From Hyphomicrobium_A sp963782555 (GTDB lineage: Bacteria > Pseudomonadota > Alphaproteobacteria > Rhizobiales > Hyphomicrobiaceae): a stretch of 64,000 bases of DNA. The notes beneath the pieces were generated by a model that saw only the letters and a program-made list of their open reading frames with translations, had not been told where the DNA came from and did not search any database. Shown piece by piece: positions 46,097 through 54,816 of the stretch (within the stretch, counting starts at the first letter, position 1; each line of letters opens with the position of its first letter). Position numbers and translations under genes: made by a program. The stretch is from contig CAWAKB010000005.1 of assembly GCA_963782555.1 (NCBI GenBank), positions 434,001-498,000 of the forward strand, written 5' to 3'.

Positions 46097-46948
46097 ATGG
46101 GTAAGATCAAGACCAGTTGGCAGATCGCGAAGCAGTGCTGGCGGGTTCTTATGCTCGACAGCGAGCTCGTCCTGTTCCCGGTGATGAGCGGTGCGGCGCT
46201 GCTCCTGGTGATGGCAAGCTTCTTTGTTCCGCTGTGGCAGAGCGGTGCGCTGCAGGCCGCCGCCGAGCATCACCAGCATGTAACCACCACGCAAGATCCC
46301 CTCGTGTTCGCCGCGTACTTCGCGTTCTATCTGGTCTCCTACTTCATCATCATCTTCTTCAACTCGGCCCTCGTCGCTTGCGCGATGATCCGCCTGCGCG
46401 GCGGCAATCCGACCGTCGGGGACGGTCTGCGCGCTGCATCGAAGTGCCTGCCCGCAATCCTCGGCTGGGCGTTACTGTCGGCGGTGGTCGGCATGATCAT
46501 CCAGGCGATTGAGGAGCGCGTCGGGCTTCTGGGCCGGCTGGTTGTCGGGTTCATTGGCCTCAGCTGGGCGATCGCCAGCTATTTCGTCATCCCCACGATC
46601 GTCACCGAGAATGTCGGTCCGGTGGAGGCGCTCAAGCGCTCTGCGGCGATCATCAAGAAGACCTGGGGAGAGACGCTGACCGTCCAGGTCGGTCTGTCCG
46701 TCGTGGGCTTTGCCGCAGGTCTTGTCGCGATGGTTGTGATTGTCGGCGGTGGCGCGCTCATGCCGGAGAGCCCCGTGCTCGGCGGCTCGGTGATGGCGCT
46801 GGGTGTCATCGCGTTCTTTGTTGGGATCGTCGTTACCGCCACGCTGCACGCCATTCTGACCGCGGCGCTCTATCTCTATGCCGCCGACGGCAAGGTCCCG
46901 GAGAATTTCGACAACGACCTGCTCAAGAACGCGTTTGCCCCGAAATGA
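46097..46948 (+). CDS. DUF6159-like polytopic membrane protein
   Basis: A 283-residue inner-membrane protein with about six hydrophobic segments, beginning KTSWQIAKQCWRVLMLDSEL. This opening and the SAAIIKKTWGETLT loop are typical of the DUF6159 family, of unknown function. It stands alone between recQ and a hypothetical gene on the other strand. Confidence 0.75.
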   Translation: MGKIKTSWQIAKQCWRVLMLDSELVLFPVMSGAALLLVMASFFVPLWQSGALQAAAEHHQHVTTTQDPLVFAAYFAFYLVSYFIIIFFNSALVACAMIRLRGGNPTVGDGLRAASKCLPAILGWALLSAVVGMIIQAIEERVGLLGRLVVGFIGLSWAIASYFVIPTIVTENVGPVEALKRSAAIIKKTWGETLTVQVGLSVVGFAAGLVAMVVIVGGGALMPESPVLGGSVMALGVIAFFVGIVVTATLHAILTAALYLYAADGKVPENFDNDLLKNAFAPK

Positions 46949-47000
46949 GATGCGGCCTCTAACCGCCGTGCGAAACAGATGTCGCCTTGCCGTGTGGGCG

Positions 47001-47357
47001 CTAGCGCCGCTTGAGCCCTTCGAGGACGATCACGGCTGCCGCGAGGATAGGGCTCACGAAGACTCCTGTGATGGTCAACAAAAGCGTGAGCGCGGACGTC
47101 CGCTCAACCATCGTCACCGGCAAGATGTTGCAGGTTAGAGGGTCATCGAAGCCGCCGCGGCAGAATCCGAGGCTGAACGGCAAACCAGTCACGAAGATCG
47201 CAAGCGCGAGCGCAGTGGTGCTCCAGCCCAGCACCCGCGCCAGGTCGCTGCGGAGCGACAAGTGGCGCTGCGGCGACCGCCCGAGCAGCCAGAGCACGAT
47301 CAGCGCCAGCGCCAGCCAGCTCATACCGAAGTAGAAGGGCCCCCAGAAGTCGTCCAT
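47001..47357 (-). CDS. small hypothetical membrane protein
   Basis: A 118-residue protein with three predicted membrane spans (FGMSWLALALIVLWLLG; GWSTTALALAIFVTGLPF; ALTLLLTITGVFVSPILAAAVIVL). Two cysteines lie in the loop between spans two and three. The start at ATG 47357 is chosen because upstream residues look non-coding. No family is recognised. Confidence 0.55.
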   Translation of the reverse strand: MDDFWGPFYFGMSWLALALIVLWLLGRSPQRHLSLRSDLARVLGWSTTALALAIFVTGLPFSLGFCRGGFDDPLTCNILPVTMVERTSALTLLLTITGVFVSPILAAAVIVLEGLKRR

Positions 47358-47455
47358 TGCTTTCCAGCCTTGCTCTTTCGGTACGATGTCAACCCTGCGC
47401 CGGGTTGGCAATTTTCGCGTGGGGGCGGCGTGCAAGTTGCGCGCCGGTGATGGCA

Positions 47456-48193
47456 TCAGCTGTTGGCGCTCAGCGGAGCCAGCTGCGGCTTGATCGTCAT
47501 CGTGCCAGTTCGATCGACGTAGAGCGTGTAGTGCTCCTCTCGCGCCGGCGCGTTCTCGGCCTCGGCGAGGACCGTGATGGTACCGCTCCCGGCGGGCACG
47601 ATGGAAAAGGTTTGGCTCTCCCTTGCCTCGGCCCTCTCGGACGCGTCGGTGCCGGTCGCCTCTACGCCACAGAGCTCGAAGACGACGCGGCCGCGCGGCT
47701 TCAGGTCGATTTCCTCAGTGTCCGAGTTGGCCACTTTCAGCTTGGAGCGGATGTCCACCTGCCGCTTGTCGCCCGCCAGCCGGTAGCACTCCAGCGAGAC
47801 CGTGGCCTTGTTTGCGGGTTTGGACGGCGAAGCGTTCTCGAGCTCGACGTGGTAGAGCCGCAGCAGCCGGTTTCCGAGCGCTACGTAGGTCTCGTAGCGC
47901 TCGCTGGGGTCGAGGATCTTCAGCGAGAGCACCGGCCGCGCCTCGCGGCGGAGCGCCACCGCGTAGCCGAGCAGATGCCAGATCAGGAAGGCGGAGGCGA
48001 AGGCCAGCGCCACCCACGCGCCAGGGACATCGGGCGCACCGCTGGCCCCGTGCAGCGCAAGGTAGTCTTTGGCTTGCGCATAGAAACGGAAGAGGAGAGC
48101 GCAGAGGGCGAGCCCGACGAGCGCGCGCGTCAATCCTATGCTCGCATGCAGAACCCGAAGTGCTTCCGATACGAACGAGAAAAGAGCCCGCAT
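47456..48193 (-). CDS. hypothetical protein with two N-terminal membrane spans
   Basis: A 245-residue protein from ATG 48193. Two hydrophobic segments near residues 15-35 and 55-80 are followed by a soluble beta-rich domain with motifs such as ETYVALGNRLLRLYHVELEN and TITVLAEAENAPAREEHYTLYVD. Not recognised. It lies 98 bases upstream of the smaller membrane-protein gene on the same strand. Confidence 0.5.
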   Translation of the reverse strand: MRALFSFVSEALRVLHASIGLTRALVGLALCALLFRFYAQAKDYLALHGASGAPDVPGAWVALAFASAFLIWHLLGYAVALRREARPVLSLKILDPSERYETYVALGNRLLRLYHVELENASPSKPANKATVSLECYRLAGDKRQVDIRSKLKVANSDTEEIDLKPRGRVVFELCGVEATGTDASERAEARESQTFSIVPAGSGTITVLAEAENAPAREEHYTLYVDRTGTMTIKPQLAPLSANS

Positions 48194-48507
48194 GCCGCCC
48201 CAATCGCCCGGCTTGTCCGCGCCGGGCCAACTCCACAGTGCAAATGGGGCCACGGTAGGTCTGTGGACCGTCCCCCGGTCGTGCTTTACAGCTCGCACTC
48301 AGTATTGGTGCCGGCGGGCGCTTTGTCGAGCTTGGTGATGCAAGGCTGCCTAACTCGGTAAGGTCTCTTTCACAAGCTTGCGGCGCGCCGGCGCGCTCGG
48401 CCAAATTTCCCATTCTACGGCGCGTGCGAAGCCGCTAAGCTGCACCCCGCCCCGGCTGGGGCAGCTCGATTCCTGCGGTCCCCAAGGCGACGACGAGGAC
48501 GAAAGAC
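48194..48507. other. intergenic region before the NDUFS4-like gene
   Basis: About 310 bases between divergent genes. No RNA gene or clear operator was found; promoters for both directions are expected here. Confidence 0.4.
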
Positions 48508-48816
48508 ATGATGCTTGCGCGCATCTTCAAGCCGGCCAAGACGGCGATGCAACAGGGCGATGCCCGCACCAAGGAGTGGGTGTTGGAGTTCGCGCCGGCG
48601 TCGGCGCGCGAGCTCGATCCCCTCATGGGCTGGACCTCATCGCGCGACATGCGCAACCAGGTGCAGCTCTCCTTCGACACCAAGGAGGAGGCGATCGCCT
48701 ACGCCGAGCGCGAGGCAATCCCCTATCGGGTCTATGAGCCCGAGCCGCGGCGGTTGATCCGCAGGGCCTACGCCGACAACTTCAAGTACGGCCGCATCGG
48801 CCGCTGGACGCACTGA
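48508..48816 (+). CDS. complex I accessory subunit, NDUFS4-like (ETC complex I conserved region)
   Basis: A 102-residue protein of the NDUFS4 (18 kDa) family, an accessory subunit of alphaproteobacterial NADH dehydrogenase. ARIFKPAKTAMQQG at the start, MGWTSSRDMRNQVQLSFDTKEEAIAYAE in the middle and YADNFKYGRIGRWTH at the end are characteristic. A double ATG occurs at 48508/48511. The gene is monocistronic, as is usual. Confidence 0.92.
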   Translation: MMLARIFKPAKTAMQQGDARTKEWVLEFAPASARELDPLMGWTSSRDMRNQVQLSFDTKEEAIAYAEREAIPYRVYEPEPRRLIRRAYADNFKYGRIGRWTH

Positions 48817-48898
48817 TCACCCCTCCCCGATCATCCCCGCATCTGTAACTTATTCATCTCCTCGCCGTTTAGTAGTTGAGAGCGAGGAGACCCGAGCG

Positions 48899-50071
48899 AT
48901 GCGAACGGACGGCGCAAAGAAGAACCTCGTCCTGGTCGGCGGCGGGCACGCACAAGTCTACGTGCTGGACAGCTTCGCCAGGCACCCCATTCCGGGGGTC
49001 GCCCTCACGCTCATCGCGCGCGACGTGCTGACACCTTATTCCGGCATGCTCCCCGGCTTCATCGCCGGCCACTATGCGGTCGAGCAGTGCTACATCGACC
49101 TCGCCCCGCTGGCGGCGCGGGCGGGTGCGCGCCTCATCCACGACGAGGCGGCCGGCATCGATCGCGCCGCCCGCACCGTCATGTGCCGCAACAGCCTGCC
49201 TGTTTCTTATGACATCGTCTCGCTCGACATCGGATCGACGCCCAACCTGAAGCTGGTCCCGGGCGCCGACCGCTTCGCGACGCCGATCAAGCCCGTGTCG
49301 ACCTTACGCGCGCGCTGGGCCGAGCTGCGGCAACGCGTGGAGCGAGAAGCGGGCCCCTTGCGCTTCGTCACGGTGGGCGGCGGCGCGGCCGGGGTGGAGG
49401 TGACGCTCGCCATGCGCCACCGTCTGCGCACGCTCGCCGCCGCGCGCGGCCGCAATCCCGACGCCTATAGCTTCGTCATCGTTACCAAGGGCACGCTGCT
49501 TCAGGACCACAACGCCTCGGTGCGCGATCGTTTCCGCCGCATCTTGAGGGAGCGGGGGGTGCGCTTTTTCGAGCAGGACGGTGTGCACACGGTCGAGGCA
49601 GGGCGCGTCGTCTCTGCGAGCGGGCGCAGCTACCCCTACGACGAGCTCATCTGGGTGACCGAGGGGGGTGGGGCGCCGTGGCTGGCTCAGACGGGGCTCG
49701 AGCTCGATGCAGCGGGTTTCATCGTCGTCGACGCGACGCTGCGCTCAGTCAGCGATCCTCGTATCTTTGCCGCGGGCGACGTCGCCTCGAATCGCGATCA
49801 CCCCCGTCCCAAGGCTGGCGTGTTCGCCGTGCGCCAGGGGCCGCCGCTCGCCGAAAACCTGCACCGGGTGCTGCAAGGCGAAGAGCCGCTGCCGTTCACG
49901 CCGCAGCGCGAGTTCCTGTCCCTGATCTCGACCGGCGACAAGTACGCGGTTGCCTCGCGCGGGCGCTGGGCGGCCGAGGGTCGCCTCGTCTGGTGGCTCA
50001 AGGACCAGATCGACCGGCGCTGGATGCGCCAGTGGCAGGAGCTGCAGACGGTGCCGGGCTCGGTCAGCTAA
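48899..50071 (+). CDS. FAD-dependent pyridine nucleotide-disulfide oxidoreductase family protein (SelD N-terminal-like)
   Basis: A 390-residue flavoprotein. The FAD-binding LVLVGGGHAQVYVL at the start and the second Rossmann motif FVTVGGGAAGVEV near residue 155 are clear, with IFAAGDVAS as the second FAD site. The GGGHAQVYVLD and TPYSGMLPGFIAGHY signatures match the family of NDH-2-like proteins that also occurs fused to SelD. No selD domain is attached. It may act as an NADH:quinone oxidoreductase, but the substrate is unproven. Confidence 0.82.
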   Translation: MRTDGAKKNLVLVGGGHAQVYVLDSFARHPIPGVALTLIARDVLTPYSGMLPGFIAGHYAVEQCYIDLAPLAARAGARLIHDEAAGIDRAARTVMCRNSLPVSYDIVSLDIGSTPNLKLVPGADRFATPIKPVSTLRARWAELRQRVEREAGPLRFVTVGGGAAGVEVTLAMRHRLRTLAAARGRNPDAYSFVIVTKGTLLQDHNASVRDRFRRILRERGVRFFEQDGVHTVEAGRVVSASGRSYPYDELIWVTEGGGAPWLAQTGLELDAAGFIVVDATLRSVSDPRIFAAGDVASNRDHPRPKAGVFAVRQGPPLAENLHRVLQGEEPLPFTPQREFLSLISTGDKYAVASRGRWAAEGRLVWWLKDQIDRRWMRQWQELQTVPGSVS

Positions 50072-51758
50072 AGAGCGCGACGGCTTTGATAAGCGTATTC
50101 CAGACGCCCCAGAAGAACGGAATGCCGACCGCCAGCCAGGCGAGCAGCGTTGCGAAGCTGAAGCCTCCGAAACCGATGCCATGAGAGCCCGTCGTGGTTT
50201 TGGCCGTGCCGACCAAATCCTCGGCGTCCACTTTCATCAGCCGTTTGGAATGCACCGGCCGGATCAGCGCGTTGCAGATGAGGCCGACGAGAAGGAAGCT
50301 GACCAGGATGTACATGGTGCGGTCGTAGACCTGGGCGCGGGGAACGCCGGCGGCGAGTTGCGCGTCGCGGATGTAGCCGATGACCATCGGACCGACGACG
50401 CCGGCCGCCGACCAGGCCGTCAACAGACGCCCGTGAATGGCGCCGACGTACTTGGTGCCGAAGATATCCGCCAGATACGCTGGCACCGTGGAGAAGCCGC
50501 CGCCGTACATGGACAGGATGATGCAGAAGGCGCCGACGAACAGAGCGCGCGAGCCCATGTGGGCGAAGGTCGGCGCCAGCCCGTAAAGAACCATGCCGAT
50601 CACAAAGAAGCAGAAATAGGTCTGCTTGCGTCCGATATAGTCCGACAGCGAGGCCCAGAAGAAACGGCCGCCGGCGTTGAACAGCGACAGGAGGCTGACG
50701 AAGCCGCCGGCGATCGCGGCGATGGCGATGCGCTGAGCCTCGCTCAAGGCGCTAAAGGTCAGCTGCGGCTCACCGATCAGGGAGCCCGCGAAGATCTCCT
50801 GCAGCATCGGCGAGGCCATGGCGAGAACGCCGATTCCGGCCGACACGTTGAGGCACAGCACGGCCCAGATCAGCCAGAACTGCGGCGTCTTGTGCGCGTC
50901 CTCCAGATGCACGTTGCCAGACGTGATCATGGCATGGGAGCTGGAGGGGGGGGTCCAGCCGTCGGGCTGCCAGCCTTCCGGCGGCACGCGATAGCCCAAC
51001 GCGCCGGCCGTCATGGCCACGATGTAGATGGCGCCGATGACCATGAACGTCTGCCACACGCCGACCGCGGTCGCGGTGCGGAACCCATCGAAATGCAGCT
51101 TCCAATGCCCCAGGCTCGGAAGGTCGACGTTGATGAAGTCGCCGCCGTTCATCAGGATGACGGCAAGCGCGCTGCCGATCATGGCGCCGCCGCCGAAGCC
51201 CATGATGGCCATGCCGGTGGCCATGCCGCGCCGGTCGGGGAACCACTTGATGAGGGTGGAGACGGGCGAGATATAGCCGAGCCCGAGCCCGACGCCGCCG
51301 ATGAAGCCGAGGCCCAGCCAGATCACCCAGAGCTGGTGAATGTAGACGCCGACGCCGGAGATGATGAAGCCGCCGCCCCAGCACAGCGCGGCGACGACGC
51401 CGGCCTTGCGCGGTCCGGCGCGTTCCAGCCAGCCGCCGAACACCGCAGCCGACAGGCCAAGAACGACGATGCCGATCGTGAAGATGATCAACATATCGGT
51501 AATCGGCCAGTCGCAGGTCCTGGTGAAGAGGGCACCGACGATGGTCATGTCGGGGCAGGTGACCGGCTTCTCCAGACCGATGGCCTGCGCCAGGGGCAAC
51601 CAGAACACGCTGAGGCCGTAGCACATGCCGATGCACAGGTGGATCGCGACCGCGCAAGGCGGCACGAGCCAGCGGTTAAACCCCGGTTTTGCGATGATGC
51701 GCTCGCGCGAAAGGAAGCCTGGTGCCGCTTCACCTGCACTTATGCTGCTGGCCGTCAT
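50064..51758 (-). CDS. OFA-family MFS transporter (oxalate/formate antiporter-like)
   Basis: A 564-residue major-facilitator protein with about 12-14 membrane spans. The family motifs FPDRRGMATG and GRKQTYFCFF are present, and the central GGGFSTVPAYLADIFGTKYVGAIHGRLLTAWS is a strong OFA-family marker. An N-terminal extension and a long mid-loop are present. The start is ATG 51758. It overlaps the convergent flavoprotein gene by eight bases. In a methylotroph a carboxylate such as formate or oxalate is a plausible substrate. Confidence 0.85.
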   Translation of the reverse strand: MTASSISAGEAAPGFLSRERIIAKPGFNRWLVPPCAVAIHLCIGMCYGLSVFWLPLAQAIGLEKPVTCPDMTIVGALFTRTCDWPITDMLIIFTIGIVVLGLSAAVFGGWLERAGPRKAGVVAALCWGGGFIISGVGVYIHQLWVIWLGLGFIGGVGLGLGYISPVSTLIKWFPDRRGMATGMAIMGFGGGAMIGSALAVILMNGGDFINVDLPSLGHWKLHFDGFRTATAVGVWQTFMVIGAIYIVAMTAGALGYRVPPEGWQPDGWTPPSSSHAMITSGNVHLEDAHKTPQFWLIWAVLCLNVSAGIGVLAMASPMLQEIFAGSLIGEPQLTFSALSEAQRIAIAAIAGGFVSLLSLFNAGGRFFWASLSDYIGRKQTYFCFFVIGMVLYGLAPTFAHMGSRALFVGAFCIILSMYGGGFSTVPAYLADIFGTKYVGAIHGRLLTAWSAAGVVGPMVIGYIRDAQLAAGVPRAQVYDRTMYILVSFLLVGLICNALIRPVHSKRLMKVDAEDLVGTAKTTTGSHGIGFGGFSFATLLAWLAVGIPFFWGVWNTLIKAVALFS

Positions 51759-51878
51759 TGGACGCGTCTCCCCTTGTGTCCCATCCCCGGAAGCGCCTCT
51801 CCAGCGGGAGAGAACCCTTCTCATTGTTCTTAAATCTTGTTCTGCCACGGGTACGGCGTCACGATCAATGCGTCTTGG

Positions 51879-51935
51879 GGTGCAAACCGGGCTTCAAACC
51901 CGCGCCGTAGGCTGAATAAGGCCCCTTTTTGCACC
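51879..51935. other. potential RNA hairpin region of unknown role
   Basis: An 8-bp perfect outer stem (GGTGCAAA / TTTGCACC) encloses a second stem (CGGG/CCCG) and a T5 run. It is upstream of the MFS gene and 100 bases before tRNA-Arg. It could be a leader structure or terminator, or chance. Confidence 0.25.
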
Positions 51936-52035
51936 GCCCCCTTTGCTTGCCATTGGGGGGGCAACATCGTATCGGAAGGAAGGGCGCGTGGCGACGCGGC
52001 GATGCGGGTGAGGCTCGTGGGTCCCTTGGCTCAAT

Positions 52036-52112
52036 GGTCCCGTAGCTCAGTTGGATAGAGCATCTGCCTTCTAAGCAGAGGGTCGCAGGTTCGAATCCTG
52101 CCGGGATCGCCA
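52036..52112 (+). tRNA. tRNA-Arg (anticodon TCT)
   Basis: A 77-base cloverleaf: acceptor GGTCCCG/CGGGATC, D-arm GTAGCTCAGTTGGATAGAGC, anticodon stem CTGC.../GCAG with TCT in the loop, T-arm GGTTCGAATCC and encoded CCA. An integrase gene ends eight bases downstream, so this is a likely integration site. Confidence 0.96.
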
Positions 52113-52119
52113 TTTAATC

Positions 52120-53118
52120 TCAATGACTAGCTGGCTTCGCGAGCGCGCCATTCTGAGTTGCATTTTGGCGCTCATTCTGAGAGTTGGCCGCGCTCTGTTC
52201 TCTTTCGACCCACGCGCGCCGCTTGCGCGCCGCTGCGATGCGCTGCGCTTCCGTGCGCTTCACATAGAGGCGCGACGCCTCTGGCGTGCGATGGCCTGAA
52301 AGCGCCATCACCTGCTGCTCGGTGAGCTCGGAGTCGCCGAGCTCCGTCATGCCACCGTGGCGGCACGCTGTCAGCGTCACGTGCTCGGGCAGGCTTGCCG
52401 CGCGTCGCGCGTCGCGCACGACGCGCTTCGCATACGAATGACTGTACGGACGAGGCTCACCCTTTGCACCCTTGCGCCCACGCCGGTTGCACCCATCGAT
52501 CAGTCGGCCCGTGGTGAGCACGATCGGCACGCCGAGGCGCGGCAGTTCGGCAAGCGCGGCCTCGATCTCTGGGAACAAATAGCCGAGCTCGTCCTCAAGC
52601 GGCTGCCACACGCGCTCGCCCGTCTTGTGATGGAAGACCTGCACGTGCTTCGGATGCGAAGCCGGCCGCCAATCGGCCCACGTGATATAGCCGTCGAGCA
52701 CGTTCTCCGGGCGCTGCAGCCACTCGAAACAGATCAGCGGCGCGAGCGCTAGATGCGGATGCCCCTTCGCGGCGATCGCGGCCGAAAGTGCGTAGGCCTC
52801 CTCCCGGGCTGCCGGCATAACCGCCTCATGGCTGCTCTCGCGCACGACGCCGGCGAACGGGTTATCGATCGGCACGACCTTCGGGTAGAGCCGGCGCACG
52901 ACGTTCCACGCGAGCGCGACCCGTGAGAGGCACACGTTTGCCTGGCGCACGCGGCGCTTCTTCTTCGTTCCGACGAGGAGCTTCGCATAGACCTTGTCGG
53001 CGAACCGTGCAGAGATTTGTCGAAGTTGGAGAGCGCCAGCCCTCGAGCCGTCCCTTAGCGGCAGGTCCAAGACGAGCGACAACTCGCGGCGGTAAGATGG
53101 GCGCACGCGCAGCGACAC
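52120..53118 (-). CDS. tyrosine recombinase/phage-type integrase
   Basis: A 332-residue tyrosine recombinase with the catalytic set still visible: Arg in LQRPENVLDG, Lys in HHKTGERV, the Arg-His pair in TACRHGGMTE (an unusual box II form), His in LSGHRTPEA and Tyr in LYVKRTEA. The C-terminus faces tRNA-Arg. The N-terminus abuts a fragment of another gene, so the first residues may be altered. No excisionase or cargo follows, so the rest of the element is apparently lost or the gene is a remnant. Confidence 0.85.
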   Translation of the reverse strand: MSLRVRPSYRRELSLVLDLPLRDGSRAGALQLRQISARFADKVYAKLLVGTKKKRRVRQANVCLSRVALAWNVVRRLYPKVVPIDNPFAGVVRESSHEAVMPAAREEAYALSAAIAAKGHPHLALAPLICFEWLQRPENVLDGYITWADWRPASHPKHVQVFHHKTGERVWQPLEDELGYLFPEIEAALAELPRLGVPIVLTTGRLIDGCNRRGRKGAKGEPRPYSHSYAKRVVRDARRAASLPEHVTLTACRHGGMTELGDSELTEQQVMALSGHRTPEASRLYVKRTEAQRIAAARKRRAWVEREQSAANSQNERQNATQNGALAKPASH

Positions 53119-53120
53119 CT

Positions 53121-53278
53121 GCCCATTCTGTCACCGGACTGATGATATCCAGCCAAGCGTTTGACTTTGCCCGAGTGACGTCTTCGGGCTGAACAATTTT
53201 CTTCTCGACTTTGTAGTCAACGCCGACCTTGAAAGGTCCGCCTTCACCAGTCGCCATCGCAAGCGCTCCGAAGTTCAT
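53121..53278 (-). pseudogene. N-terminal fragment, possibly Abi-alpha/DUF4393-like protein
   Basis: From ATG 53278 about 52 residues are coherent (FKVGVDYKVEKKIVQPEDVTRA, AWLDIISPVTEWAG), then the frame runs into the integrase gene out of phase. The style resembles the start of DUF4393 (Abi-alpha) phage-defence proteins, recalled from motif pattern only. It is evidently truncated by the integrase-bearing insertion. Confidence 0.4.
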
Positions 53279-53404
53279 CTCACCCACGGCATTCTAAGCG
53301 GGAGCGTCGGCGATCGCCTCGGGGCGCTCGGTTCGGCTGTGGAAAAGTTCGGCAATGCCAGGATCTCGGCGCCTCATTTGCGCACGCCGCCGCGTACACA
53401 AGGC

Positions 53405-53432
53405 ACGTCCGCTCTGGGTCAGCAGCGGACGT
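53405..53432. repeat. inverted repeat in a dispersed non-coding repeat
   Basis: A perfect 9-bp inverted repeat (ACGTCCGCT / AGCGGACGT) with a 10-base spacer, in a 240-base stretch without genes. This type of GTCCGCT...AGCGGAC motif is widespread in rhizobial intergenic regions. Confidence 0.5.
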
Positions 53433-53522
53433 CCCAGGCACTGATCCGCCCATGCGTTCAGACCTCGATGGCGGACCACGATGCGGAGTTCGGTTTCGCC
53501 CGCAAAGGGCCATGAACGGACG

Positions 53523-53789
53523 TCAGTCGAGCCGCTCGACCTTGGCCGCCAAGTCGGGGACGAGCCTCACTCTGTAGCTGGCATTGTTACATTTGAGGAT
53601 CCAGGCGTCCTCGCCTGGAATTGAGAATTTTGCGTCTCTCTCGGCGCTCAGTGCTTTGTCGCAAGCATAGCCCTGATCGCGGATCTGGACGGCAATGATC
53701 TCTGCAGACATCTCCTCGGCGGCTTGTGCCGGGGCAAGCATGAGCTGCAGCGAGATCAAACCGAGCGTTCCAAGTGGAAGCGCTTTCAT
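53523..53789 (-). CDS. small secreted protein of unknown function
   Basis: An 88-residue protein with a signal peptide ending AQAAEE. The mature part (EIIAVQIRDQGYACDKALSAERDAK ... WILKCNNASYRVRLVPDLAAKVERL) contains two cysteines that could form a disulfide. Similar short periplasmic proteins occur in other Hyphomicrobiales. No function is known. Confidence 0.65.
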   Translation of the reverse strand: MKALPLGTLGLISLQLMLAPAQAAEEMSAEIIAVQIRDQGYACDKALSAERDAKFSIPGEDAWILKCNNASYRVRLVPDLAAKVERLD

Positions 53790-53946
53790 CTGTTGCTCCC
53801 GCAGCTGATGGTGTCGGCTGGGCCGACGCCTTTATCCATCACACGCCTCGTCGAGGCTCCAATCAACGACACGATAAGGTTTAGGTTGATAACTGCTAAG
53901 CTTGCGAGCGGTCCGGCAGTGCCAATACGATCGGGAGATGGTGACG

Positions 53947-54273
53947 ATGATCTACGAGCTGCGCGTATATCAGCCTGTTGCTGGCCAAATGCCTAAGCTG
54001 CTTGCCCGATTTAGAGACAACACAATTCCCATATGGGAAAAACACGGCATCCATCCGATCGGCTTCTGGACCACGCTCATAGGGGAATCCAGCAACGCGC
54101 TGACCTACATGCTCCAATGGACGTCTTTGGCGGAGCGTGAATTGAAGTGGACCGCGTTCCAGAACGACCCGGCTTGGCATCAGGCCCGCGACGCCAGCGA
54201 GCGCGATGGGCCCATCGTCGCAACGATCAACAACCAGATCCTCATACCAACGGCTTTCTCGGCGTTGAAATAG
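53947..54273 (+). CDS. NIPSNAP family protein
   Basis: A 108-residue protein of the NIPSNAP dimeric alpha/beta-barrel fold. IYELRVYQPVAGQMPKLLARF at the start and GFWTTLIGESSNALTYMLQWTSLAERE are family hallmarks. The ATG at 53947 is preceded by GGGAG; ATG 53938 is possible but too near it. The biochemical role is unknown. Confidence 0.85.
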   Translation: MIYELRVYQPVAGQMPKLLARFRDNTIPIWEKHGIHPIGFWTTLIGESSNALTYMLQWTSLAERELKWTAFQNDPAWHQARDASERDGPIVATINNQILIPTAFSALK

Positions 54274-54290
54274 ATGCGGCCCGGACCGTC

Positions 54291-54806
54291 TCAAGCGTTC
54301 TTTTCGACGAGGGCTATGAGCGCTTCGAGCAGCGCCGTGGGACTGGGCGGGCACCCCGGGATATGCAGATCAACCGGGATCACACTCGGCACGCCCCCGG
54401 CGCAGGCGTAGCTTCCAGCGAAAATCCCGCCATCGAGCGCACAATCGCCGACGGCGACAACCCACTTGGGGTCGGGCGTCGCCCGGTAGGTGCGCTCAAG
54501 CCCCTCGCGCATGTTCTTGGTGACGGGGCCGGTGACGAGGAGCACGTCGGCATGGCGCGGAGACGCCACAAAGCGCAGCCCGAACCGCTCCAAGTCGTAG
54601 AAGACGTTGTTGAGGGCGTGGATCTCCAACTCGCAGCCGTTGCAGGAGCCGGCGTCCACCGCGCGGATCGAAAGGCTACGGCCCAAGCGCCGGCGGGCTG
54701 AGCGGTCGAGCGCGCGGGCCAATTCGGCGAGCGCTGCATCCTTCGACGGCGGCGCCGCCTCGGTCAGCGGTCGCCCAATCAGGCCTTTCAGGAGCAGCTT
54801 GCGCAT
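54291..54806 (-). CDS. hydrogenase-4/complex I-like small subunit (HyfI/NuoB family)
   Basis: A 171-residue NuoB-family iron-sulfur protein. The N2-type cluster ligands are Cys55 and Cys58 (GSCNGCE), Cys122 (VGDCALDGG) and Cys152 (PGCPPSP). The start is ATG 54806, 10 bases after the large-subunit stop. It is the last gene of a six-gene minus-strand unit. Its cluster is intact, so the complex probably still transfers electrons, even though the partner large subunit lacks Ni-Fe ligands. Confidence 0.88.
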   Translation of the reverse strand: MRKLLLKGLIGRPLTEAAPPSKDAALAELARALDRSARRRLGRSLSIRAVDAGSCNGCELEIHALNNVFYDLERFGLRFVASPRHADVLLVTGPVTKNMREGLERTYRATPDPKWVVAVGDCALDGGIFAGSYACAGGVPSVIPVDLHIPGCPPSPTALLEALIALVEKNA

Positions 54807-54816
54807 CGGCTTGGTG

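Noticed and set aside
49950..51833. 627-residue plus-strand open frame
   Set aside because: Antisense to the well-supported MFS transporter; Asp/His/Gly-rich shadow.
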